NCBI RefSeq assembly: GCF_039535785.1
Contig: NZ_BAAAXV010000009.1
Location: 744,001 to 808,000 of the forward strand
Origin: Nonomuraea helvata
Lineage (GTDB): Bacteria > Actinomycetota > Actinomycetes > Streptosporangiales > Streptosporangiaceae
Reading direction: 5' to 3'
Length of the DNA stretch: 64,000 nucleotides
A model generated the notes under the pieces. That model was not told the DNA's origin. It searched no databases and saw nothing but the letters and a program-made list of their open reading frames with translations. A program made the position numbers and the translations under genes. This document shows, in pieces, positions 28,960 to 37,090 of this stretch. How positions within the stretch are numbered: position 1 is the first letter of the stretch; each line of letters opens with the position of its first letter.

Positions 28960-29652
28960 TCATTCCTCGGTGGCGTCGAACTTGTAGCCCAGTCCCCGCA
29001 CGGTGAGGATGCAGCGCGGGTTGGACGGGTCTGCCTCGATCTTGGCGCGCAGGCGCTTGACGTGGACGTCGAGGGTCTTGGTGTCGCCCACGTAGTCGGC
29101 GCCCCAGACGCGGTCGATGAGCTGGCCGCGGGTCAGGACACGCCCGGCGTTGCGCAACAGCACCTCCAGGAGCTCGAACTCCTTCAGCGGCAGCTGCACC
29201 TGCTCGCCGCGCACGGCGACGACGTGCCGGTCGACGTCCATGCGCACCGGGCCGACGGCCAGCACCGCGGTCTCCAGCTCCTCCATCACGTCGCCCTGCC
29301 GGCGCAGCACCGCGCGGATGCGGGCCACCAGCTCGCGCGAGGAGAACGGCTTGGTGACGTAGTCGTCGGCGCCCAGCTCGAGGCCCACCACCTTGTCGAT
29401 CTCGCTGTCCTTGGCCGTCAGCATGATGACCGGGACCTTGGAGCGCTGCCTGAGGGAGCGGCACACCTCCGTACCGGGCAGACCCGGCAGCATCAGGTCG
29501 AGCAGCACCAGATCGGCGCCGTTGCGGTCGAACGTGTCGAGCGCCTCGGGCCCGGTCGCGGCGACCGACACCTCGAAGCCCTCTTTCCGGAGCATGTAGG
29601 ACAGAGCGTCGGAGAAGGACTCCTCGTCCTCCACGACGAGTACGCGGGTCAT
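28960..29652 (-). CDS. regX3: two-component response regulator RegX3
   Basis: 230 residues, OmpR family. Receiver: VLVVEDEESFSDALSYML, phosphoacceptor Asp in LVLLDLMLPGLPG, switch T in IMLTAKDSE, K in DYVTKPFSSRELVARI. Output winged helix: LPLKEFELLEVLLRNAGRVL, LIDRVWGADYVGDTKTLDVH, then LRAKIE. Together with SenX3 it controls phosphate-starvation genes. The stop of senX3 overlaps its start (29649-29652). phoU lies on the far side of senX3, divergent. Confidence 0.94.
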   Translation of the reverse strand: MTRVLVVEDEESFSDALSYMLRKEGFEVSVAATGPEALDTFDRNGADLVLLDLMLPGLPGTEVCRSLRQRSKVPVIMLTAKDSEIDKVVGLELGADDYVTKPFSSRELVARIRAVLRRQGDVMEELETAVLAVGPVRMDVDRHVVAVRGEQVQLPLKEFELLEVLLRNAGRVLTRGQLIDRVWGADYVGDTKTLDVHVKRLRAKIEADPSNPRCILTVRGLGYKFDATEE

Positions 29653-30830
29653 TTAGCTGTCTCCAGGGGAATCGAGGGTGGTACTGCCACCGCCGTGCCG
29701 CCGAAGGCGGGCAGGCGGAGGGTGAAGGTGGAGCCGGAGCCTTCCTTGCTCCAGACTGACACCTCGCCGGCGTGCGCGGCGGCGACGTGCTTGACGATGG
29801 CCAGGCCGAGTCCCGTGCCCCCGGTCGCGCGCGACCTGGCCGCGTCGACGCGGAAGAAGCGCTCGAAGATCCGCTCGAGCGCCTCCTCGGGGATGCCGAT
29901 GCCCTGGTCGCTGACGCTGATCTCCACCGAGTCGCCCGCGGGCCGCACGCTGACCACGACCCTGGTGTGCTCGGGGCTGTACGCGACGGCGTTGTCGATC
30001 AGGTTGCGCAGGGCGGTGACGAGCAGTTCGTCGTCGCCCCAGACGCGCAGGCCCTCGGTGCCCCCGGTGACGAGCGCGATGTCCTTGGCGACGGCCTTGG
30101 TGTTGCAGTGGTCGATGGCGTCGTGGATGGCCTCGTCGATCGAGACCTGACCAGGGGTGGGGATGGGCTCGGCGCCCTGGATCCTGCTGAGTGTGATCAA
30201 GTCCTGGATGAGGTAGTTGAGGCGGGCGGCCTCGTGCTGCATCCGCCCGGCGAAGCGGCCGACCGCCTCGGGGTCGTCGGCGGCGTCCTGGATGGTCTCG
30301 GCCAGCAGGCTCATCGCGCCGACCGGGGTCTTCAGCTCGTGGCTGACGTTCGCGACGAAGTCACGGCGTACGGCCTCGACCCTGCGCCGCTCGGTCTGGT
30401 CCTCGGCGAGCACCAGCACCAGGCCGTGGGAGCCGAGCGGGGCCACGCGTACTGCGAAGTTGGTGGTCTCCTGACCGAATTTGTGTCCGGCGACGTCGAT
30501 CTCGCTCTCGCGGATCTCGCCGTCCCTGCGTACCTGCCTGGCCAGCGCCAGCAGCTCGGCGGCCATCAGCCGGTCGCCCTTGACCAGCCCGAACGCCCGC
30601 GCGGCCGAACTCGCGCGCAGCACCTTGTCGTGCGCGTCGAGCACCACGGCGGACGAGGGCAGCACGGCCAGCACGGACGCCACGCCCTGCGGCAGCGCCG
30701 CGCCGCTCTCGACGGGGTCGGGCCCACCGCTACGTTTGGGAGCCTCGATCTGGTTTCGGTAGAACAGGACCGCCAGGGCGCCCACGACGAACCCGGCCAG
30801 GGCCGCGAAGCTCATGGCCATCTCACTCAT
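29649..30830 (-). CDS. senX3: sensor histidine kinase SenX3
   Basis: About 393 residues from ATG 30830 (the 30821 ATG is also possible). One N-terminal membrane helix (SFAALAGFVVGALAVLFY), a PAS domain (VLAVLPSSAVVLDAHDKVLR), HisKA with the phosphoacceptor in FVANVSHELKTPVGAMSLLA, and HATPase_c with N box LRNLIDNAVAYSPE, G1 DQGIGIPEEAL and G2 TGGTGLGLAIVKHVA. Autophosphorylates and signals to RegX3, normally inhibited by PhoU and the Pst system when phosphate is high. The upstream in-frame extension to 30908 overlaps promoter elements and is rejected. Confidence 0.94.
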   Translation of the reverse strand: MSEMAMSFAALAGFVVGALAVLFYRNQIEAPKRSGGPDPVESGAALPQGVASVLAVLPSSAVVLDAHDKVLRASSAARAFGLVKGDRLMAAELLALARQVRRDGEIRESEIDVAGHKFGQETTNFAVRVAPLGSHGLVLVLAEDQTERRRVEAVRRDFVANVSHELKTPVGAMSLLAETIQDAADDPEAVGRFAGRMQHEAARLNYLIQDLITLSRIQGAEPIPTPGQVSIDEAIHDAIDHCNTKAVAKDIALVTGGTEGLRVWGDDELLVTALRNLIDNAVAYSPEHTRVVVSVRPAGDSVEISVSDQGIGIPEEALERIFERFFRVDAARSRATGGTGLGLAIVKHVAAAHAGEVSVWSKEGSGSTFTLRLPAFGGTAVAVPPSIPLETAK

Positions 30831-30880
30831 ATCTCCGATGGTAGGTGGCGTTTTCTGAGGGATAACCCCCCTCATCAGCG

Positions 30881-30931
30881 GATGAACGGCCTTTCCTGGA
30901 AAGTTCATCTGACGGTAGGGGTTCGTTCATC
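30881..30931 (+). promoter_or_regulatory. PHO-box-like repeats in the senX3/phoU divergent promoter
   Basis: GTTCATC occurs at 30903-30909 and 30925-30931, 22 bases apart (two 11-base PHO units), and inverted (GATGAAC) at 30881-30887. The unit matches the GTTCA(C/T)C core of actinobacterial PhoP/RegX3 boxes. The placement would allow RegX3 to control phoU and its own kinase gene. Confidence 0.6.
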
Positions 30932-30953
30932 GACGGGCCCGTACGGTGGCCAC

Positions 30954-31598
30954 ATGCGCGACGCGTACCATGAGGAACTCGATTCACTGACCGACAAGCT
31001 GGTCGAGATGACCAGGCTCGTCCGTTCGGCCATTTCCCGGGCCACGACGGCCCTGCTCGACTCGGATCTCCAGCTGGCCGAGAGCGTCATTTCCCGAGAC
31101 GAGGAAGTGAACGCCATCTTCGCCGACATCGAGAGCTCGATCTTCGAGCTGATGGCCAGGCAGCAGCCGGTGGCGGTGGACCTGCGGATGGTCATCACGG
31201 CGCTGCGCATGGGCACCGACCTGGAACGCATGGGCGACCTCGCCGTCCACGTCGCCAAGGTCGCCCGGCTCCGCCACCCCGAGTCGGCGATCCCGGCGGA
31301 GGTGCGCTCGACCATCGTGGAGATGGGGCAGATCGCGGAGAACCTCATTACCAAGACCGGCAGCTGCATCGCCTCGCGGGACGTGGACTCGGCCCTGGAG
31401 CTGGAGCAGGACGACGACGCGATGGACCGGCTGCACCGGAGGCTGTTCAGGAACATCCTGTCCAAGGACTGGGAGCACGGTGTGGAGCCGGCGATCGACA
31501 TCACGTTGATCGGGCGCTACTACGAGCGGTACGCGGATCACGCGGTGCGGGTGGCGGCCGACGTCGTCTACCTGGTCACGGGGTCCCGTCCCAGCTGA
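30954..31598 (+). CDS. phoU: phosphate-signalling protein PhoU
   Basis: 214 residues from ATG 30954, two three-helix PhoU repeats: RDAYHEELDSLTDKLVEMTR with DEEVNAIFADIESSIFELMA, and the second with LRMVITALRMGTDLERMGDL then AVHVAKVARL. The conserved metal motifs (E/D)xxx(D) appear in TDLERMGDLAVH and IGRYYERYADHAVR. Cytosolic negative regulator of the SenX3-RegX3 phosphate response. It is divergent from senX3. Confidence 0.95.
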   Translation: MRDAYHEELDSLTDKLVEMTRLVRSAISRATTALLDSDLQLAESVISRDEEVNAIFADIESSIFELMARQQPVAVDLRMVITALRMGTDLERMGDLAVHVAKVARLRHPESAIPAEVRSTIVEMGQIAENLITKTGSCIASRDVDSALELEQDDDAMDRLHRRLFRNILSKDWEHGVEPAIDITLIGRYYERYADHAVRVAADVVYLVTGSRPS

Positions 31599-31620
31599 GA
31601 AGCACGGCCTTCCACCCACT

Positions 31621-31712
31621 GGCGCTTCGCGCTCGGGGTTCCAGACAGCGCTCCCAGGGGGCTTCCCGCCCCCTTCGACCCCCAGGCGAGGGGACTCCCG
31701 TCCCCTCGCGCT
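31621..31712 (+). repeat. three-hairpin intergenic repeat, copy 1 (downstream of phoU)
   Basis: Starts with GGCGCTTCGCGCT (GCGC-TTC-GCGC hairpin), then a GGGGG...CCCCC hairpin near 31657-31673, then GCGAGGGGACTCCCGTCCCC followed by TCGCGC (hairpin 31686-31710). The same three modules occur in the same order after gpmA (36991-37061, opposite strand). Both copies are 3' of, and in the same sense as, the preceding gene. Confidence 0.65.
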
Positions 31713-31860
31713 CTCCTTCCTTGGGCCCTTTCCGCATCCAATGCTGGTTCCTGATGGCGACCGGCAAAAGCCGTGCCGGTCCGCCTGATGGCGAGGGCCA
31801 GTTGATCCTCCGGACGTTCACCGGACGGGTACCTTCCTGGTAAGGGAAGGACGACATCAG

Positions 31861-32136
31861 ATGAGCGACCATGCCGAGAACACCGGTCGGTGCTATGCGT
31901 GCAAGCGCACATTCAGCTTCGACCCGAAAGAGGTCACGACCGTCCTGATCGATCCCGAGACCCGTATGCCGCCAGGGATCACGGTCCTGGGCTCTCTTCG
32001 TCCGGCCAAGCCGGAAGCCGTGGCCAGGTCGGTTGACGAACCTGTCTGCCCCGACTGCGTGAGCAAGGCGACGCGGTACGGCGAGGAGAGCGGATCGGAT
32101 CGCTCCTGGGGAAGCTGGCCGCCGAGCAGCAATTGA
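31861..32136 (+). CDS. conserved hypothetical zinc-ribbon protein
   Basis: 91 residues from ATG 31861. An N-terminal CYACKRTFSFDPKEVTTVLI and a later CPDCVSKATRYGEE form two CxxC pairs about 55 residues apart, so a zinc ribbon is likely. Between them is TRMPPGITVLGSLRPAKPEA. The pattern resembles short actinobacterial proteins of unknown function. GGAAGG lies upstream. The tail after residue 75 is Ser/Trp-rich and may be divergent. Confidence 0.65.
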   Translation: MSDHAENTGRCYACKRTFSFDPKEVTTVLIDPETRMPPGITVLGSLRPAKPEAVARSVDEPVCPDCVSKATRYGEESGSDRSWGSWPPSSN

Positions 32137-32187
32137 ACCGCCGGCCCCGTGACAGTACAGCCTCGCGCAGGAGTACTTGCCGTTCGG

Positions 32188-32994
32188 TCAGCTTTCACTC
32201 CGTTGCCCGGACACGTAGTCGAGCCAGCTACTGAGAACCGCCGGGTTCCGCGCCACGTCCCAACGTTCCAGGAAGGAGCGGCCGGCCACCTCGATGTCGG
32301 CCATGACCAGCCCTGGCTCCTCCGCACCTGCCGCAGCGACCACCTGCCCGTCGGGACCGATGATCCGGGTCGCCCCTCCGCCTTCGCGTCTCCCCGTTGT
32401 CCCGGCGACATCGGCCGCGATCACCCAGCAGTCGTTCTCCACGGCCCGGGCGACGAGCGTGGACCGCGTCCTGACCGCCCAGCCCCGGGTGACCTCCGCG
32501 GGCAGGTCGTTGTTGAGCGGACACACCAGGATGCGCGCGCCGGCCAGCGCCAGGAGGCGGGACGGCTCGACGAAGTTGGCGTCATTGCAGATCACGACGC
32601 CGAAGGCGTGGTCGCCCTCCTGGTACAGGGGCAGGTCCTCGCCGGGGCTGAAGGCTGATTCCCTGGGGAAGAGTTTGCGGGTGACGTCTCCGATCAGCCG
32701 GCCGCCGCGCACGACCGCCGCGGAGCTGTGCAACCGGCCGTCGGCCGAGCGTTCGGTGAATCCGGCGACGACGGTCATCGTGGGCGGGCAGTCACGCAGG
32801 GGGGCGATCAGCTCCGTGTACGGCGGTGACATCGCGACGGCCTCGGCGGCCGGTCGGTCCGTCGGCATGCCGCCGAAGTAGCACTCGGGCAGGACGAGCA
32901 GTTCGACCGCCTCTCGTGCGCAGCGCTCGATCGCCCGTGGGAGATCGCCGGCCGCCGATACGGCGAGCTTCGCCTGCAGCGCCGCCACTCTCAT
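32188..32994 (-). CDS. carbon-nitrogen hydrolase (nitrilase superfamily)
   Basis: 268 residues. The catalytic Glu-Lys-Cys set is visible: Glu in ELLVLPECYFGG, Lys in VTRKLFPRES, Cys in GVVICNDANFVEPSR. Other conserved pieces are ILVCPLNNDLP and STLVARAVENDCWVIAADVA. It hydrolyses an amide or nitrile bond; substrate unknown. The start overlaps the stop of the phosphatase relic (ATGA), so it sits at the end of the ArsR-MMPL run of minus-strand genes. Confidence 0.9.
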   Translation of the reverse strand: MRVAALQAKLAVSAAGDLPRAIERCAREAVELLVLPECYFGGMPTDRPAAEAVAMSPPYTELIAPLRDCPPTMTVVAGFTERSADGRLHSSAAVVRGGRLIGDVTRKLFPRESAFSPGEDLPLYQEGDHAFGVVICNDANFVEPSRLLALAGARILVCPLNNDLPAEVTRGWAVRTRSTLVARAVENDCWVIAADVAGTTGRREGGGATRIIGPDGQVVAAAGAEEPGLVMADIEVAGRSFLERWDVARNPAVLSSWLDYVSGQRSES

Positions 32995-33287
32995 GCGCGG
33001 ACACCGAGGAAGCGTTCACGGATGGCTTGGACGTCCTGCGCGTGGAGCCCCGCCGCCCGCAGATGGGCTTCCACATCGAGTCCCTTCAAGGCGTCCAGCA
33101 TGGCGGCGCGGGCTGTGGTGTTCTTGCACGCCAGGATGTCCCGGATCTCGTTGTCCGACCGGACGGCGGCACCCCACCGGATCACCCCGCCACCGGCCAC
33201 CGGGATGCCGCCGAGGTCGCGAACGTTGAAGCAGCCTTGCCAGCCGAGGTCACGATCGGTACGCGCCATCCCGATGTCAGCACTCAT
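32991..33287 (-). pseudogene. tyrosine-phosphatase family gene with internal deletion
   Basis: 98 residues where the family has about 250. Residues 7-46 (DRDLGWQGCFNVRDLGGIPV, then GGGVIRWGAAVRSDN) are the N-terminus of the bacterial tyrosine phosphatase family. Residues 56-98 (TTARAAMLDALKGLDVEAHL, then RERFLG) are its C-terminal helices. The middle, including the HCxxGxxRT active site, is missing, yet the frame is kept. It has start and stop codons and is coupled to the nitrilase gene, so it may still be translated, but it cannot be a phosphatase. Confidence 0.75.
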
Positions 33288-33290
33288 GCG

Positions 33291-35474
33291 TCATTTGACG
33301 CACACAGCTCCGGATCCGTTCTTCTCTTCGGGGCTCACGACGGGCACCTTCCCGGCGGAGCCGAGCCGATCGCCGAGCAGGGTGATCGCGGCCGGCAACA
33401 ACACACCCCTGACAAGGGTCGCGTCGATCAAGATGGCGACGGAGAGCCCGACGCCCATCATCTTGTACTCGATCGCCGACAGCGCCAGGAACACACTGAA
33501 GGCAGCGGTCATGATAACGGCGGCGCTGGTGACAACGCCGGAGCTGGCGCCGATCCCGGTGACGACGGCTTGGCGCACCGAGGCGCCGGCGGCCTGGCGT
33601 TCCCGGATCCTGCTGAGAATGAAGATGTGGTAGTCCATGCTCAGTCCGAACAGAATCGCGAACATGAACAGCGGCAACCAGCCGATCACGCCGCCGTACG
33701 GTGTGAAGCCAAGCGCCGCGCTCAAGTGGCCGTCCTGGAACACCCAGGTCAGCACGCCATACGCGGCGCCGAGCGACAGCAGGTTGAGCAGGATCGACAC
33801 AAGAGCCACCGCCAGGGACCGAAACGAGACCGCCAGCAGTACGAGCGCGAACGCAAGCACGAATCCGATCACCAGCGGTGATCGTTCGGTGATCTGCTTG
33901 GTGAAGTCGTACGCGAACGCGGTCTTGCCCGACACCGCGTAGTCCACGCCCTGCAGCGAGCCGAGCGCGGCCGGAGCCTTGACGGCTCGCAACTCCTCCA
34001 GGGATCGGTTGGCCACCTCGCCCGTGCCGAAGTCCGCCAGTGGAACGCGGGCGACCATGATCCGGTCGACGCGCACGGTGGAGATCGGATGCAGCTCCTT
34101 CACCGCTTGCAGCACCCGGGGGGCGTCCAATGCGCCAGGTCGCTTCTCCCACATGACCACCCACGCGGGCAGCGGACTGCCGGGGAAGGCCTCCTGCATG
34201 CGGATCGCCGCGTCCACGACCGGGACCTCCCGGGACAGGCTGTCGGTGACCGCCGCATCCTGGAGCCGCATCTGGAACGCCGGCAGAGTCAGCACGACGA
34301 GGGCAAGAGCAGCCAGTCCGCCCCACAGCCGCGGACGCCGTACCACTGCGCGGGCTACGGCTGTCCAGAATCGGGACTCACCGGCCGCGGTGCGGCGACG
34401 GCCCAGCCAGGGAATACGAGCCTTGTCGACGCGGTGGCCGAGCAGGGCCAGAAGAGCGGGCAGCACTGTGACCGAGCCGATCATGGCGAGTCCGACGACC
34501 AGGACGGCGCCCGCGGTCAGGCCCTGGAAGTTGTCCAGGCCCGTGAACAGCAGGCCGCTCAGGCACAGCATCACGGTGAGGCCGGAGACGAGCACCACGT
34601 GCCCGGACGTCCGCGAGGTGATCTTGAGCGCCTCGGTCACGCTACGTCCGGCCATCCGTTCCTCACGTTCCCGGCGCAGGTAGAACAGCGAGTAGTCGAT
34701 GCTGACGGCGATGCCGATCAGCAGCACGACGGACGAGGTGGCACTGTTGACAGGGACCCAGTGCGCGACCACCTGGAGCAGGCCGAACGCGCCGAGCACG
34801 GTCGTGATCGCCAGCAGCAGCGGAATCCCCACAGCGATGAGCGAGCCGAACACCACCAGCAGGATCACCACGGTGAGCGGCAGCGAAAGGAACTCGGCCC
34901 ACTTCATGTCGTCCTTGATGCCGTCGTTGACCGCTGCCGACAGGCTGGCGTCTCCGGCCTGGGCCAGCCTGACGTCAGGATGCCTGGCCGCCACCTCCTT
35001 GACCGTCGACTCGATGGCGGCGCGGTGGTCGCGGAACTGCTCGCTGGGCCCGGCTATCTGGATGTTGACCAGGCCGGAGCGTCCGTCCTCGGAGATCAGG
35101 TCGGCACTGTGGGGCTCCAGAGGCGAACGCAGTTGGGCGACCGCGCCCGGCACCTGCCGCAAGCCGGCGGTCAGATCCTTGATGGCGCCCCTGACCCGCG
35201 GGTTCACGGCGAGGCGCGCACCGTCTTCGAGCGGCTGGACCAGGACGTTCTCCTGCAGCGGGACGTAGCTGGTCTGAGCATCGAGGACCCGGTCGGCCCG
35301 GCCGGACTCTCCAGGATCCGTACTCTGCGCCGAATCCAGGCCCAGAACGGTGCCGACGAGCACTGAAACGATCACCAGGGCGAACCACCCGATGATCGCG
35401 GTCATGCGATGACGGGCGGACCAACCGGCGATCCGTTCCACCAGTGGGCCGTGCGATTTGCTTTCAGGCAGCAT
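33291..35474 (-). CDS. MMPL-family RND transporter
   Basis: 727 residues with 12 predicted helices in two halves. The first helix follows RHRMTAIIGWFALVIVSVLV. Typical MMPL sequences are IAVSIDYSLFYLRREREERM between helices 4-5, and its repeat ILFGLSMDYHIFILSRIRER in the second half; both carry the Asp-Tyr pair used in proton relay. Exports a lipid or hydrophobic compound with proton motive force. Upstream lie an ArsR regulator and a small membrane gene. The stop is three bases before the phosphatase relic. Confidence 0.94.
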   Translation of the reverse strand: MLPESKSHGPLVERIAGWSARHRMTAIIGWFALVIVSVLVGTVLGLDSAQSTDPGESGRADRVLDAQTSYVPLQENVLVQPLEDGARLAVNPRVRGAIKDLTAGLRQVPGAVAQLRSPLEPHSADLISEDGRSGLVNIQIAGPSEQFRDHRAAIESTVKEVAARHPDVRLAQAGDASLSAAVNDGIKDDMKWAEFLSLPLTVVILLVVFGSLIAVGIPLLLAITTVLGAFGLLQVVAHWVPVNSATSSVVLLIGIAVSIDYSLFYLRREREERMAGRSVTEALKITSRTSGHVVLVSGLTVMLCLSGLLFTGLDNFQGLTAGAVLVVGLAMIGSVTVLPALLALLGHRVDKARIPWLGRRRTAAGESRFWTAVARAVVRRPRLWGGLAALALVVLTLPAFQMRLQDAAVTDSLSREVPVVDAAIRMQEAFPGSPLPAWVVMWEKRPGALDAPRVLQAVKELHPISTVRVDRIMVARVPLADFGTGEVANRSLEELRAVKAPAALGSLQGVDYAVSGKTAFAYDFTKQITERSPLVIGFVLAFALVLLAVSFRSLAVALVSILLNLLSLGAAYGVLTWVFQDGHLSAALGFTPYGGVIGWLPLFMFAILFGLSMDYHIFILSRIRERQAAGASVRQAVVTGIGASSGVVTSAAVIMTAAFSVFLALSAIEYKMMGVGLSVAILIDATLVRGVLLPAAITLLGDRLGSAGKVPVVSPEEKNGSGAVCVK

Positions 35475-35534
35475 GAACTGCTGTCCTTTCCCTGAAGGAG
35501 CGTTCCTGTGAGTGGGTGCGTACTTCTTCGTTCA

Positions 35535-35568
35535 CCTGGGTCGCCGAGTTGCAGCTCGGCGGCCCAGG
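35535..35568 (-). terminator. hairpin between small membrane gene and MMPL gene
   Basis: CCTGGG-t-CGCCGAG pairs with CTCGGCG-g-CCCAGG around a six-base loop. It may attenuate transcription or stabilise the upstream part of the message. Confidence 0.55.
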
Positions 35569-35582
35569 GCATGGCCCCAGGG

Positions 35583-35831
35583 CTACTCGACCGTCTTGAG
35601 GACCTTTTCGATCGCGGCCAGTCGTTCGTCGATCGCACCGAGCTGTCGCTCCAAGCCCTGCTGTGCGTCCACGCCGCTCGAGGCGAGCTTGCGGTATTCG
35701 ACCTCACGTGCAAGCGCCGCGCGGGCCCTGGCCGTCGCGCCGATCTGCACGATGATCGCTGTGATCACGGTGGTGACGAACGCGAAGATGCCAAGAGCAC
35801 CGACCACCTCCGCCAAGCTGTGTCCGCTCAT
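35583..35831 (-). CDS. small membrane-anchored coiled-coil protein
   Basis: 82 residues. Membrane helix at about 8-30 (VVGALGIFAFVTTVITAIIV), then a charged helical tail (REVEYRKLASSGVDAQQGLE, RQLGAIDERLAAIEKVLKT) with heptad-like leucine/isoleucine spacing. The ATG overlaps the ArsR stop (ATGA). No named family. It could tether the regulator or assist the downstream transporter. Confidence 0.7.
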   Translation of the reverse strand: MSGHSLAEVVGALGIFAFVTTVITAIIVQIGATARARAALAREVEYRKLASSGVDAQQGLERQLGAIDERLAAIEKVLKTVE

Positions 35832-36169
35832 CGTTCCGATCCCTCCTTGTCGGCCACGGGCACGGTCAGCGTGCCCACCGCGGTCTGGATTGACTGTGGA
35901 GTCAGTTCGATGACGAACGGATTCACCTCGTAGAACTTCATCGCCTTGCCGTCCTCCGAAAGCTCCAACCGACTCGTCACCAGCCCCGCCGCCTCCAGCT
36001 TGCGCAGGTGGACCTGCAGGAGCGGCCGGCTGATGCCGAGTTTGCGAGCGAGCCGACTCACGTAGTCGCGCTCTCCCGCGAGCGCCGCGAGGACGCGCAG
36101 CCGATGCGGATTGGCCAACGTGGCCATCACCGACAGCAGCTCGTCCCCGGTCGGCGCCGGGGCGCTCAT
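35828..36169 (-). CDS. ArsR-family winged-helix regulator
   Basis: About 113 residues from ATG 36169; a TTG at 36190 is an alternative. The HTH reads VMATLANPHRLRVLAALAGE, VSRLARKLGISRPLLQVHLR, KLEAAGLVTSRLELSEDG. The C-terminus is a beta extension FVIELTPQSIQTAVGTLTVP. There are no cysteine metal sites, so it may respond to a non-metal ligand or protein. First gene of the ArsR-small protein-MMPL unit and its likely regulator. Confidence 0.86.
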   Translation of the reverse strand: MSAPAPTGDELLSVMATLANPHRLRVLAALAGERDYVSRLARKLGISRPLLQVHLRKLEAAGLVTSRLELSEDGKAMKFYEVNPFVIELTPQSIQTAVGTLTVPVADKEGSER

Positions 36170-36349
36170 GACGCATCCCGAGACATGCAAACAGAACTTA
36201 GCAGGTGCATAACTTTGTTCACCAACTCAGTCGGCGGCCAGGCGCTTCGGTCAGCCTGGTAGCGAGCTGTGTAAGTCCTTTCCGCGTGGCGGTGTCGCCC
36301 TGAAGAAAACGGATTGCCCCGAGGGAGAGCCCACGTTTGACTGGCCGAC

Positions 36350-36889
36350 GTGACTGAACTGCATACCGATCGCCTCACCCTGCGTCGATGGCGTGACTCC
36401 GACCTTGAGCCATGGGCGAAGATGAACGCCGATCCCGAGGTTCGGGAGCACTTGGGCGACGTACTCACCCGCGAACAGAGCGATGCCTCTGTGGCGCGGT
36501 TCCAGGCCGAGTTCGACCTGCGAGGCTACGGGTGGTGGGCGGTTGAGGTGCAGGCCACAGGCGAGTTCATCGGCTTCGCGGGCTTGGACCGGGTGGATGA
36601 GGGCATGCCGTTCACCGGAGTGGAGATCGGCTGGAGGCTCGCCCGATCAGCCTGGGGCCACGGCTACGCCACCGAGGCCGCGCTGGCAGTACTGGCCTAC
36701 GGCTTCGACACTCTCGAGTTGCCCGAGATCCTCGCTGTGACAACAGCCACCAACCTCCGTTCACAGGCGGTGATGCGCCGGATCGGCATGACCCGGGACC
36801 CGGCCGACGACTTCGACGACCTCACCGCACCCGAAGGGCCACTGCGTCCGAACGTGCTGTACCGCATCGCCCGTGGTACGAGGATGTGA
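36350..36889 (+). CDS. GNAT-family N-acetyltransferase
   Basis: 179 residues from GTG 36350. It has the RimJ/RimL layout: LHTDRLTLRRWRDSDLEPWA, FIGFAGLDRVDEGMPFTGVE, IGWRLARSAWGHGYATEAAL (acetyl-CoA loop), TTATNLRSQAVMRRIGM. Target unknown. It stands alone between the ArsR-MMPL group and gpmA. Confidence 0.9.
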   Translation: MTELHTDRLTLRRWRDSDLEPWAKMNADPEVREHLGDVLTREQSDASVARFQAEFDLRGYGWWAVEVQATGEFIGFAGLDRVDEGMPFTGVEIGWRLARSAWGHGYATEAALAVLAYGFDTLELPEILAVTTATNLRSQAVMRRIGMTRDPADDFDDLTAPEGPLRPNVLYRIARGTRM

Positions 36890-36990
36890 CGTTGGATCGC
36901 TTGATCAGGCTGACGCGTTGAGGGGGCGTCCGCCCCAGCACGTGCCCTTTTCGCTGCGGATGCGGGCGCCCGATGGCCGGCGTCCGGGGT

Positions 36991-37061
36991 GCGCGAGGGG
37001 ACGGTAGTCCCCTCGCCGGGGGTGTGGGGGCGTGCCCCCACACCCCCGCAGCGCGAAGCGC
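36991..37061 (-). repeat. three-hairpin intergenic repeat, copy 2 (downstream of gpmA)
   Basis: On the minus strand it begins GCGCTTCGCGC, continues with a hairpin GGGGGTGTGGGGG / CCCCCACACCCCC, and ends GCGAGGGGACTACCGTCCCC then TCGCGC. The first and last modules match copy 1 at 31621-31712 nearly base for base; the middle module keeps the pairing but not the sequence. Confidence 0.65.
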
Positions 37062-37090
37062 ACCCCTGCGAAGACCGCGCCTTCGGGGGG

